From positions 1-64,000 of the forward strand of contig PMDS01000037.1 in the NCBI GenBank assembly GCA_003155655.1: DNA of 64,000 nt, written 5' to 3'. The DNA comes from Melioribacter sp. (lineage in GTDB: Bacteria; Bacteroidota; Ignavibacteria; Ignavibacteriales; Melioribacteraceae). Positions 7,585 to 17,600 of the stretch are shown piece after piece (position 1 is the first letter of the stretch; the number at the start of each line of letters is the position of its first letter). The translations under genes and the position numbers were made by a program. The notes beneath the pieces are model-generated. The model was not told the DNA's origin. It worked only from the letters and a program-made list of their open reading frames with translations, and made no database searches.

Positions 7585-10500
7585 TCATAATATCGTTTTT
7601 TTTGAGAAAAGTTTAAAAATCATCGGCATAAAGAAAACTACATATAATGCAGATATTACAATTCCACCAGCTATACTAAGACTTAGATTTTTCCAGAATG
7701 CTGATTCATTGCTAAGTATAAATGGAATTAATGCTGCAAATGTGGTAGTGGTAGTCGTCAAAATCGCACGCAGACGTGCTCGTGACAAAAAAATAATCTC
7801 ATCTTTCGAGAATGATTTACAGTTCGTAGAGAGATAATTTACAAGAACAATTGAATTGCTAACACATAAACCGAGCAGCAACAACATGCCTGCATAAGCT
7901 CCACGCTCAATATTATAATTAAAAATCCAGAATAATAATACCGATCCTACCAGTGCAAATGGAATTGCAGTAATGATGATTACTGGTTTCTTGAGGGATT
8001 CGAATAAACTCGAAGAAATCATAATGATTACCAGAATTGCTGCTCCAAAAACTTTCAAAATATCTGTCTCTTCTTTTTCTGAAAAAATAAAACTGAATTC
8101 AGCGGGTTTTATACTATATCCTTCTGGAACTTGCGTTGATGCAATTGAAGCCTCCAAAAACTTGTTCCCGTATTTATATGGACCCTTAAACTCAAAGCTT
8201 ATGTTTCGGACATATTGTTGATCTTCTCTATTGATAGAAGAGAGTACCTTTTGTTCTTCAAATGTAAGAACGTCTCTGATCTTGAGTTTTTCCTTTTCAT
8301 GCTCATTCACAATCATATTTTCTAGATCAGTTAGCTGTATCTCGTTATAGTTGGAAAATTTAATTCGATAATCTACTTCTTCATTGTTGATCCTGAATCT
8401 TCGATAATCAAGATTGCCACCAGTGTTTTTTGCAAGTATCGAAAATAATTGATCTATCGAAATATTGTATGCGGCCAATTTATCCCTGTTAATTTTTGCA
8501 ATAATCTCATATGTATCCTTAGACCAATAGAATGCTGACTTATCGATATCAACATTATCAATTCTCGAATATCTCTTTATTTTATCACGAAATTGTTCAG
8601 CAAGAGATTTTACCTTTTCGTAATTAAATCCTTTCACAATTACATTGAACATACTGCTCGAACTACTACCCGAATTAGAGAATCCCGGACCAAATCCATA
8701 AATATAAGAATCAACTCCTCCTAAACGTGTTATGTAGGCAGTAATATAATTTTTAAGAATATATGGAAATACTGAGTTTGATTGCTCAGAAGTAAATTCA
8801 ATCTTTAAAGTTGCTGTCTCTTCATCAACAACGTTTGCAATTAAGGTCTTTATATTTTTACGATAAGCAAGAATTTCATTCTCAAGATCTTTGCTGAGTT
8901 TATCAATTCTATCGATTCGATTCCCATTAGGCAGATCCAAACGAACATAAATGTAAGTTTCCTCACCATACTGCCAGAGTTCCCCATGTGAGACATGATT
9001 GAAAAATACATTCAAAGTACCGCCGAACAGGTAATTTACATACGGTTTTACATTTTGATAAGTTTCAGAATCAAAAATCGAATTGTAAGCTGCTCCTATT
9101 ATTGGTATGTCAAGTCTGTTAGGCATTAACCATACTGGTAATCCAACAATTAATATTAGAAATACAATACTGAGCTTTTTCCATTTAAAAATTTTATTTA
9201 GAATAAAAGAGTAAAATCTTATTCCAGGAACAGCTAATTGTATACAAGTAGTACCCTTGAGCACATTGTGATATGTATTTTTGAATAAAAGCGGGACTAC
9301 AGTAAATGAAACAATTAATGAGGCCAATAAAGTTGATCCAATTCCAAAAACAAATTGCTCAAAATATAATTTCAATTCGCCGGTTAGAAAAATCAAAGGA
9401 ATAAAAACGGATATTATTGAAAATGTAGAAAAAAATAATGGAGCAAATATTTCTTTTATATTAACAGCAAGTCTTTTCGTCCCTCTACCGTCGTAATGCT
9501 TATCAAGATAGTCTAGAACTACTATCGAATTATCAATTTTGAACCCGAAACCAATTATGAAACTAGCAATAGTAATAATGTTTAGTGAAAGATTAAACAC
9601 TAAGAATAGTATAAAAGAAAACAGAAATGAAAAAATTAATGATATTAGAATAATGAATGGATACCTGATATTTCTAAAAATAACTAGAATGACAAAGAAA
9701 ATGATAATGACCGAGAAAAGACCATCCCGGTATAGTTCATCAAGATCTTTAAAGATTTCTTTACTTTTATCAATCTCTTTAATAAAACTAAAATCAGGTG
9801 GAAATTTTTTAGCAAGATTCATAATTTCATTATCAACAGCTTTTGCTATGGCAAGTGTATTAGCACCGGGTGCTTTTGTTATGTTTATTGTAACTGTTTC
9901 TTTTCCATTTATTCTATAATAATTAGTTGGCCGTTCAAAATCATCAATAATTTTTGCTATATCTTTTATCCTGATAGCCTGACTATTTGGTAAAATTTTT
10001 ACAACCTGTTCTTTTATTTCTGTCGGATTGTTTACTTCGTTGTTGACTTTCAAAAACACTTGTTCATACCCCCTTTGAATTTTTCCTGACGGGACAATTA
10101 CTTCTGATTCACCAACCGCTTTACTGATTTCTTCATTGCTAATGTTAAATGCATGAATCTTAGAATAGTCAACTATTATTTCAATAAGCCGATCAGACCC
10201 ACCACTTATTTCAGCAGTAGAAACACCATCAATTGCCTTCAGAGGAACGAGAACATTTTCTTTAATATATTTTCTTACTTCATTTGCAGAATGGTTTGAT
10301 GAAAAAGAGTAAGATAGAAAGCCCTGCAAGTTCTGAAATTCTTTTGGTATATAAGGCGAGATTCGTAGAGTATATACTCCAGTTGGAAGAATTGACCTAA
10401 GTGAAGCTAACTTTTCATTAATTTCTATCCTGGCAAAATTTATATCTGTTTTAGGATGAAAGTCGATTGAGATAATAGATATACCTGAAGATGAGGTGGA

Positions 10501-10746
10501 TGATATTTTCCTTACACCAGTTACAGTTGCAAGTTCTGATTCGATTGGTGAAGTCAAATAAGCTTCTACTGCCTCTGGTGATACACCCGGCCATGCAACT
10601 GAAACAGATAAGCTGGGATATTCTATACGCGGCGTTAGTTCAATTGGAAGATTTATTAATGATACAACACCAATAATCAAAACACTGAAATAAAACATCA
10701 GTGTTGTAATAGGGCGTGAAAGAAAAATGTAAAATATCTTTTTCAT
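7585..10746 (-). CDS. RND-family efflux permease, second copy in operon
   Basis: 1053 residues with the full RND layout: cytoplasmic N-terminal amphipathic start, TM1 (about 10-30), periplasmic porter region, TM2-6, the second porter half, TM7, and a C-terminal TM8-12 block ending in a basic tail. Family marks include LPIELTPRIEYPSLSVSVAW near the N terminus, GFGFKIDNSIVVLDY in TM4 and ARLRAILTTTTTTFAALIP near TM11. Drug-type RND pumps carry an Asp-Asp pair in TM4 (AcrB Asp407/Asp408); here only one Asp is present, followed by Asn. RND pumps are proton-driven exporters acting from periplasm or inner-membrane leaflet. The gene is last in the minus-strand operon, 115 bases after the propeller lipoprotein. 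Its cargo is unknown. Confidence 0.85.
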   Translation of the reverse strand: MKKIFYIFLSRPITTLMFYFSVLIIGVVSLINLPIELTPRIEYPSLSVSVAWPGVSPEAVEAYLTSPIESELATVTGVRKISSTSSSGISIISIDFHPKTDINFARIEINEKLASLRSILPTGVYTLRISPYIPKEFQNLQGFLSYSFSSNHSANEVRKYIKENVLVPLKAIDGVSTAEISGGSDRLIEIIVDYSKIHAFNISNEEISKAVGESEVIVPSGKIQRGYEQVFLKVNNEVNNPTEIKEQVVKILPNSQAIRIKDIAKIIDDFERPTNYYRINGKETVTINITKAPGANTLAIAKAVDNEIMNLAKKFPPDFSFIKEIDKSKEIFKDLDELYRDGLFSVIIIFFVILVIFRNIRYPFIILISLIFSFLFSFILFLVFNLSLNIITIASFIIGFGFKIDNSIVVLDYLDKHYDGRGTKRLAVNIKEIFAPLFFSTFSIISVFIPLIFLTGELKLYFEQFVFGIGSTLLASLIVSFTVVPLLFKNTYHNVLKGTTCIQLAVPGIRFYSFILNKIFKWKKLSIVFLILIVGLPVWLMPNRLDIPIIGAAYNSIFDSETYQNVKPYVNYLFGGTLNVFFNHVSHGELWQYGEETYIYVRLDLPNGNRIDRIDKLSKDLENEILAYRKNIKTLIANVVDEETATLKIEFTSEQSNSVFPYILKNYITAYITRLGGVDSYIYGFGPGFSNSGSSSSSMFNVIVKGFNYEKVKSLAEQFRDKIKRYSRIDNVDIDKSAFYWSKDTYEIIAKINRDKLAAYNISIDQLFSILAKNTGGNLDYRRFRINNEEVDYRIKFSNYNEIQLTDLENMIVNEHEKEKLKIRDVLTFEEQKVLSSINREDQQYVRNISFEFKGPYKYGNKFLEASIASTQVPEGYSIKPAEFSFIFSEKEETDILKVFGAAILVIIMISSSLFESLKKPVIIITAIPFALVGSVLLFWIFNYNIERGAYAGMLLLLGLCVSNSIVLVNYLSTNCKSFSKDEIIFLSRARLRAILTTTTTTFAALIPFILSNESAFWKNLSLSIAGGIVISALYVVFFMPMIFKLFSKKTIL

Positions 10747-10861
10747 AAAAGAAAATACATTTACTCATGTAAATTACATCATAAAGTACTATGTATCTAT
10801 TATAAATATAAAATCATATGTTAATATATAAGGTGAGTCTTTAATAGGATCAGTCTAATAG

Positions 10862-12007
10862 CTAATTATAAATATCTTTCTCAACTTTAAATCTTTCAAT
10901 CCAGAATAATCGATTTTGATTTCCAACTATCAAATAAAATACAGTTCCCGTAGAATTGAAAATTACTTTAAAAGCGTTCAAACCCGGAAGGGCTGGAACT
11001 CCAACTCTTTTCTCAAAAATTCCGTTGAGTGAATATATATCAATATAATTTGTTATTGCATTTACACTAAATATAGGCACAACGATTTTATTGTTGATTA
11101 ATTGAGGTGTCATAACTTTAGCAGATGGCATCCATCCTGATTTTGCTACCTTATTTTTTTCATCAAATTCCAGAAGCATTTTATTTTCAACCGGAAACGG
11201 AAGTTTCGCATCAAATCTAATATAGGAATGATTTTCTATATTATATTTAAATAATTCATAAGGTTGTGATTGTGAATAAATGAATTCTTTTCTGTTTGGT
11301 AATAATAATAAATTTACCATGGACATATATGTGAAGAAGCCGATTTTTCCTCTAGTGAAAGAACTTGCATTTACTTTTTCCAACATTTTAGCTTGAGGCT
11401 CAATAATAAAGCCAAACTCGGAAGTAACATCCGTACTTTTGAGCGAGATTATTTTTATTGGTTTGTAGCCTGGTAATAACATAAAAGATCCAGTCAACGC
11501 TGTACTATCATCTAAAAAAATAAAATCACTTAAGGGAAATTTTAATTTAATTGTCTCTTTCAATTTACCATCATCTCCAAATAGAGATGCGCGTAATTGA
11601 TTATTATCTATTGCCAGTACTCCTTGATGTTCAATATATTTAAGAGCGGGTTGTGGTTCAAATTCACCTGGACCAGAACCACGCTTTCCGAAACTAAATA
11701 AGTCTTTACCAGTCTCTGCAGAAATTGCTTTTATTTTATAAAAATACGTATCAAGGTAAAATATCCTATCGGGCGGAACAAAACAAAAGCTTCCAATCCC
11801 GCTATAATTTCCATCTGAGGTTGAGGAAGTATCGGGTAATAATAGAGGGCTTATTTTTTTTATCTTATCTTCAACAATTTTAATACTATCACAACTTTTT
11901 GTGTTTATACTAATATCATTAATAGTATTTCGAGAACAACTTATAACTAGCAACACTATCAACGAATAATTAAACAAAAATGCTCTTTGAAGAAAAATAT
12001 TTATCAA
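10862..12007 (-). CDS. Six-bladed beta-propeller lipoprotein
   Basis: 381 residues. The N terminus has a lipoprotein signal with lipobox LVIS-Cys24, so the mature protein is a membrane-anchored envelope lipoprotein. The body repeats the strand patterns of Bacteroidota six-bladed propellers, with the diagnostic GKRGSGPGEF at about 104-113 and blades opening ISAETGKDLF, IDNNQLRASLF and IDIYSLNGIF. The start is a TTG preceded by GAGGG at six bases; no ATG fits the signal peptide. It lies between the cysteine peptide and the second RND permease. In Bacteroidota, such propellers often sit beside small exported peptides, so a peptide-binding role is a fair guess, not shown. Confidence 0.75.
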   Translation of the reverse strand: MINIFLQRAFLFNYSLIVLLVISCSRNTINDISINTKSCDSIKIVEDKIKKISPLLLPDTSSTSDGNYSGIGSFCFVPPDRIFYLDTYFYKIKAISAETGKDLFSFGKRGSGPGEFEPQPALKYIEHQGVLAIDNNQLRASLFGDDGKLKETIKLKFPLSDFIFLDDSTALTGSFMLLPGYKPIKIISLKSTDVTSEFGFIIEPQAKMLEKVNASSFTRGKIGFFTYMSMVNLLLLPNRKEFIYSQSQPYELFKYNIENHSYIRFDAKLPFPVENKMLLEFDEKNKVAKSGWMPSAKVMTPQLINNKIVVPIFSVNAITNYIDIYSLNGIFEKRVGVPALPGLNAFKVIFNSTGTVFYLIVGNQNRLFWIERFKVEKDIYN

Positions 12008-12037
12008 ATCAACCCTCTATTAGTAATTTTAGACATA

Positions 12038-12238
12038 TTAAGGATTAAATGCAAAACAATACTGGGAAGTAGTATAACATATCACATAACTACCAGTTGT
12101 ACACCATCCTGTTCCAACTTCCGGATAGTAACAATCTCGAGCGTTTACTTGATTTGCTTTTGAGACTGGTACTAAATCTGAGAAAAGTGCAAGACCTAAG
12201 GTAATTACGGTTGCGATTAGAAAAAAAAATTTCTTCAT
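12038..12238 (-). CDS. Small exported four-cysteine peptide precursor
   Basis: 66 residues from an ATG with an ideal AGGAGG six bases upstream (the longer frame from a TTG at 12244 is not needed). Residues 1-28 form a signal peptide (MKKFFFLIATVITLGLALF core, likely cleavage after SKA). The mature part of about 38 residues is aromatic and holds Cys36, Cys46, Cys54 and Cys61, enough for two disulfides. It looks like the NVEALA-type class of short Bacteroidota secreted peptides in size and setting, but I cannot see that motif. Directly upstream is a MauE-like membrane protein with a CxxC thioredoxin-like domain; downstream is a propeller lipoprotein. I propose it is the matured and exported product of this operon. 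Function unknown. Confidence 0.75.
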   Translation of the reverse strand: MKKFFFLIATVITLGLALFSDLVPVSKANQVNARDCYYPEVGTGWCTTGSYVICYTTSQYCFAFNP

Positions 12239-12255
12239 AGTCAACCTCCTTAATA

Positions 12256-13272
12256 TTAGTTAATATATTTATTACTTTCTTCTATTTTATGAAGAAAGTT
12301 GATTTTTTCGTTATAGGAATTAGTAGACGCATCCACTGTTAAAGTTGAGCCATTATTTGTCCAAAATATTCTATTGATCTCTGCAGGATATTTACCAATT
12401 ATATCGAAAAAGATATTCATAGGGATAATTTTAATTTTAAATGGGATATTTAATTTATGCTGATTAATTTTTTCTTTGTTCGGAATTTCCGGGAAAACAG
12501 TTGTCACATTAATTTCTTCACTAAATTTTATTTTTGCCCAAAATTCCAATTCATCAAGACAGCTTTTACATGACGACCCTCTTAAAAATATTAATAATGT
12601 ATTCCTGCGATCATTATCGATTAAATACTGATCCATAATAGAATTTAATCTCTCTCTTACATAAGGAAGATCAATGTGTGAGATTAGCCCAGAATTTAAT
12701 TCAGTCTCAATTCTTTGCCAACGGAGAAAAAATACAGAGCCTATTAAAACTATGATAATTATAACTAATGCATTATTTGCTTTTTTAAAAACTTCATTTT
12801 TATCATTTTTTATTTCTTCATAAACCTTTAACTCTACGAAGCGATAAGTAAATGATACTACTAATAAAGTAGAAGTGAAAATGATCATTGTTAAATCATC
12901 AATAACAAATAAATTGCCAAAACAATTACATGGTTTTTGTCCTATGTAAAAATAATTCCAGATATGAAAAAACAAAAAGCTTAAAAGAAGAAGACGGTAA
13001 ACAATTATCAATATTTTACGATATATATTGAATATTATTGAAGCCCCAAGTACTATTTCAATTCCTGGTAATAATATGGCAATAAGAATACACAACCATT
13101 CGGGAAAATTAAAATAATATTTTAGTGAAAAAGCAAAATCACTTGGATTGATTAATTTAATTAAACCTGCGATTAAAAATGGGATCCCTAGAATTAAATA
13201 AAATAATGAAGAGAAAAAGGACATTTTAAGATTTTTGTATATAAAGTCCTTTATATAATTAGTTCCCACCAT
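12256..13272 (-). CDS. MauE/DoxX-like membrane protein fused to a thioredoxin-like domain
   Basis: 338 residues from the ATG at 13272 (a GTG at 13284 is also open). Residues about 19-145 form four membrane segments of the MauE/DoxX type, with PGIEIVLG in the second helix and the family motif CNCFG at 115-119. A fifth hydrophobic segment (about 168-185) leads into a soluble domain with LLIFLRGSSCKSCLDELEFW, where Cys235 and Cys238 form a thioredoxin-like CxxC. MauE in methylamine dehydrogenase clusters helps make disulfides in the small subunit; by analogy this protein may oxidise or isomerise the four-cysteine peptide encoded 17 bases downstream. Fusion of the MauE module and the redox domain in one chain is notable. 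Confidence 0.78.
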   Translation of the reverse strand: MVGTNYIKDFIYKNLKMSFFSSLFYLILGIPFLIAGLIKLINPSDFAFSLKYYFNFPEWLCILIAILLPGIEIVLGASIIFNIYRKILIIVYRLLLLSFLFFHIWNYFYIGQKPCNCFGNLFVIDDLTMIIFTSTLLVVSFTYRFVELKVYEEIKNDKNEVFKKANNALVIIIIVLIGSVFFLRWQRIETELNSGLISHIDLPYVRERLNSIMDQYLIDNDRRNTLLIFLRGSSCKSCLDELEFWAKIKFSEEINVTTVFPEIPNKEKINQHKLNIPFKIKIIPMNIFFDIIGKYPAEINRIFWTNNGSTLTVDASTNSYNEKINFLHKIEESNKYIN

Positions 13273-13372
13273 TGTGAAACCCACTTACCATTTGTATGGG
13301 AAAAAAAATAGAAAAATAAAAACAAATTATCAACAAAAATTTTTAAAATAGTATTTTTTTCCAATATAATAA

Positions 13373-14587
13373 TTATTGCTTTATCACTCTCACCTTTGAT
13401 TCATGGGCTAAAGTATACTGCCCTTCAACTATTACATTTTCCCCTGGTTTAACACCTTCGGTTATTTCTATTAGTTCATCGTTTTGTTCCCCTATTTGGA
13501 CATACTTCCACTTAGCCTGATCTCCTTCGACCACAAATACTAATGGTCTTTTATCCCTCATAAGCAATGCTTCCTTAGGAATGAGAATCCGATTTACTAG
13601 TTTGTTGGATTCAATCAATACCTTAACAAACATTCCGGGTTTTAATCTGTCCGAATTATTCTTAATCTGTATTGACACCTTACTAGTTTTTGAATCCTTA
13701 TCAATATAGGGACTAATATTTACTACTTTTCCTTCAAATGTTTTTCCGGTCAGTGATGGTATCTCAATTTTGACGCTGTTTCCGGTTTTGATTTTTATAA
13801 CGTCACTTTCTAAAACGCCAACATCTACTTTAAGTGTGCTAGTATTAAATAGTTTGCAAAGTTTTTGCCCAATGTTTATTCGTTGTCCTTTCACTAGATC
13901 AAAATCCCCGACTACACCGCTAAATGGTGCCGATATTTTTGTATACTCATAATTAAGTTTTGCTCTTTTGTAGGCATTGATAGCAGTTGTTAATCCACTT
14001 TTATTTTGAATCACTTCTTCTCTTTTAGCCCCGGTAAAAATTAGTTTCATATCTAATTCGTCTTTTAGTCCAGTATATTTTGATTCATCAATCTTTCCAT
14101 CGTTAAAATCTTTTTCGAGTTTCTGCATTTGATCTTGTATCTCAATTACTTTAATTCCATTCAATGAGTCATGGGATGCTTCTTTCAATAAAAAACCATA
14201 TTCAATTTTAGCATCAGTAACTTTAACTTTTGTATCATTAACTGCTATCTCATATTCTCTGTCATCAAGACCCACCAGTGATTCGCCTTTATTAACAGGT
14301 TTCCCTTCGTAAATATTTAGAGTATTTATTACTCCACTTATATTGGAAGTTATCTCCAATTCCTCAGCAGCACGCACAATTCCGTTCGCATTGATATATA
14401 GACTAAGACCGCCTCTAAATACTGGTTTAGTTCTTACATCAAAAACAATCTCATCAAGTTTGTTATAATTTACAGAAGCCTCTTCTCCTGAAACCATCTG
14501 TTTTGAGGCGTTGAAAAGCAGAAAATATGCTATAACACAAATTACTAAAGCAACAAGAAGTACCGATAGCCAAAGTTTAATTCTCAT
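13373..14587 (-). CDS. RND periplasmic adaptor subunit (HlyD/MFP family)
   Basis: About 404 residues from the ATG at 14587 (GGTG six bases upstream; a TTG at 14611 is the longest opening). One N-terminal membrane anchor (about 5-22), then the adaptor domains in order: lipoyl/barrel-sandwich half (GIVRAAEELEITSNISGVI, with GLDDREYE), a helical hairpin (about 105-195), second lipoyl half (YTKISAPFSGVVGDF), beta-barrel (VKIEIPSLTGKTFEGKVV) and membrane-proximal domain (LIPKEALLMRDKRPLVFVV to the end). It bridges inner-membrane RND permeases to an outer-membrane channel. It is the only adaptor for two permeases here, and no TolC-like factor is encoded in the window. Confidence 0.85.
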   Translation of the reverse strand: MRIKLWLSVLLVALVICVIAYFLLFNASKQMVSGEEASVNYNKLDEIVFDVRTKPVFRGGLSLYINANGIVRAAEELEITSNISGVINTLNIYEGKPVNKGESLVGLDDREYEIAVNDTKVKVTDAKIEYGFLLKEASHDSLNGIKVIEIQDQMQKLEKDFNDGKIDESKYTGLKDELDMKLIFTGAKREEVIQNKSGLTTAINAYKRAKLNYEYTKISAPFSGVVGDFDLVKGQRINIGQKLCKLFNTSTLKVDVGVLESDVIKIKTGNSVKIEIPSLTGKTFEGKVVNISPYIDKDSKTSKVSIQIKNNSDRLKPGMFVKVLIESNKLVNRILIPKEALLMRDKRPLVFVVEGDQAKWKYVQIGEQNDELIEITEGVKPGENVIVEGQYTLAHESKVRVIKQ

Positions 14588-14651
14588 TTTATTCACCAAA
14601 GAATTGATCAAAAATTAATTGAATTATCTATTATTCTTTTTTTTCTAAAAT

Positions 14652-17600
14652 CTAATGGTTGGTTGTTTCTTTTTCAGGCTTCTTCCTCGAATATTTTTCC
14701 ATACATGCATATAATACCGGGATAATGGTTAATGTCAAAAATGTCGAAGATAGCAATCCGCCTACCACTGCTAGTGAAAGAGAAATACGAAGCTGAGTTC
14801 CCGCTCCTATTCCAATCATCATTGGTATCATTCCGAATACTACCGTGAATGTGTTCATAACAATTGGTCGGAAACGGTCATGCCCTGCTGCTACTATTGC
14901 ATCATGAACCGACAATCCTTCTTCTCTTTTTCGCATGATAAACTCAACTTTAACAACGGCATCGTTATCTGCTATACCAACTAATATTATCAATCCCAAT
15001 AATGAAATTATACTTATGCTTTCGCCAAAAACATATAGTGTCAATATACCTCCTATAAGTCCAAGAGGCACTGAAAATAAAATAATGAATGGAAAAAGTA
15101 AGGATTCGAACTCTGATGCCAATACCATGTACATTAACAAAACAGAAATCACTAGCGCAATATATAAAGCAGAAAATGCGTTTGTAATCTCTTCATTTAC
15201 TCCACCAACCAATATTGTTTCATCATGAGCTTTCGGTAAATCTGAAATTACCTTTTCTATCTTCATAACCACATCATCCAATTTTGCATCCTGAATAGAG
15301 GCATAAATGTACATTGTTCTCGATTGATCTTCCCTCCAAATTTCACTGAAGTTATTTCCGAATTTATAATCTACTAAGTCCTTTATCTTAACTTTTGTGT
15401 TTCCATTTTGAATATAGTTTTGCAGCACAATTTGAATATCGTTTCTGTCATTCTCCGGTGTTCTTAAATTAACCCCTATTTTCTTATCGAAATCTGAGAA
15501 ATATGTTGCTACGCTGCCTTGGACCATGTTCTTGATCTGCTCTGCAACAAAGCTGACGCTAATTCCGTAAGCCAGACACTTTTCGCGGTTTATTTTAATC
15601 GAAAATTCCGGGGCATCTTTCTCAAGACCGAGGCGAATATTCTTAATACCTTCTATTTTCCCTTCGTTCATTTTTTTCACAATTTGTTCTGCTTTGTTAA
15701 ATGCTATATCCAAATCTTTATTTTTTATCTTGATGACAATATCGTTGTCGGAAGGGCTGATTAACATAGTGTATGAATTTTTTACATCTTTGAAGTTGTA
15801 TTTTATGCCACTCAAATTGCTTAAAATTTTTCTCAAATTGTCTTGAACTTCATAGTAATTTTCATATGAATCCAGTTTAACATTAAAATTTGTTTTATTA
15901 ACTGTGATCTGTTCCTTATTTATAAAATCAAATTCATTCACCCGGCCAATATTTGATACCAAGGCTTTTACATGTGGAATCGAAAGAACTGAACTTTCAA
16001 TCTTGGAAGTTAATGCCGCATTTCCTCTTAACGATGTACCCACCGGAAACTCAAACTCAAGAATGAATTCTTCCTGGGCTCCTTTCGGTATAAATTCCTT
16101 CTTCATATTCATTGTCGCTAACACAGTTAGTGCACTTAAACCAAGTGTAATTGCTATCACGGTCTTTTTATTTTCAAGTGACCATTCTAATAATATTTCA
16201 TACTTTTCAAGTAAATATTTCATCATTCTGTCAACAATCTTAAAGAAAAATTCCAGTTTTTCATTTAGAAATTTTCCCGTCTTTATATAAAAAAGAACGA
16301 ATACAAAGAAAAATGATCTAAAGATTACTTTGAACGGCAATTTAACCCAAAAGAAAATTCTCTTAAATACATTTCTCTCCTCTGGATGATCAAAAACCAG
16401 AAATCCTTTATTATATTTTTCCGGATCTTTGAATATTTTAAAGCTTTCGCGTGAATCTAACATAGGTATTAAGGTAAGAGCTGTGATAATTGAGGCAGTT
16501 AGTGCGAATGCAATAGCAAGAGATTCATCTCTAAAAAGTTCACTTACAATCCCTCGGATGAATATTAATGGTAGAAAAACTGCAATGGTTGTTAATGTAG
16601 AAGCAACCACGGGCATTGTAACTTCTTTTGTTCCTTGAATCACTGCAACTCGGTTTGGTAATCCCTTATCTCTATATCGGGTATTATTCTCTATAACTAT
16701 AATTGCATTATCTAGCAGCATTCCAACTCCGGCGGCTAATCCTCCTAATGAAATAATATTAAAATTTATATTAAATAAATAGAGGAGTAAAATCGTTATT
16801 ACCAAAGATGCGGGAATTGTTATACCAATTATTAGAATGTGCCTAATATTCGCCAGGAAAAAAAATAGTACAATAACCGCCAGTATCCCGCCGTAATATA
16901 TTTCCTGCTTAACATTTGAAATCGCATTTTCAATAAATCCAGATTGATCGGATACAATTAGCAAATTATAATCCGGATACTCTTTACGTAAAGATTCTAG
17001 AGCTTTTCTAACTGCCTTTGCTATTGTAACAGTATTTGCGTCGGGTTGTTTATAAATTAATATCCCTACTGCTTCGCTTCCATTGAAGCGTGTTAGTCCC
17101 TCTCTCTCTTTAAAATTTTCTTTTGTGGTTGCAACATCTTCAACAAGTATTGAACTACCGTCTCTATTTTTTTTAATAATAGTTTTTTCAATATCCCTTA
17201 CATTTTTGTATTCCCCGAGTGTTCTTAAGGAATACCTGAACAATCCTTTCATTATTGTTCCGGCTGGTAAGTTTAGATTTGATGATTTAAGTGCATTAGC
17301 GATATCTGCGTAAGTAAGACTTAATGAATACAATTTTGCCGGATCAACATGTATTAATATTTCCCTTTCCAATCCACCCGTAATAATTGCCTGCGCAACT
17401 CCTTCAATTTGTTCAAGACGTCTCTTAAAGACAACTCTTCCAGCCTCCTTCAAATCTATTAATCTTTGAATATTTTCCTGTGGGGAATCGTGATCGATGT
17501 ACTCACTTCTTGATTCTTGATATTTTATGCTTGAACTAGCTTCCCCCTTTGTGGGACTAGAAAGGGCAAGAACCAATGTCATTATTGGCGATGAGGATGG

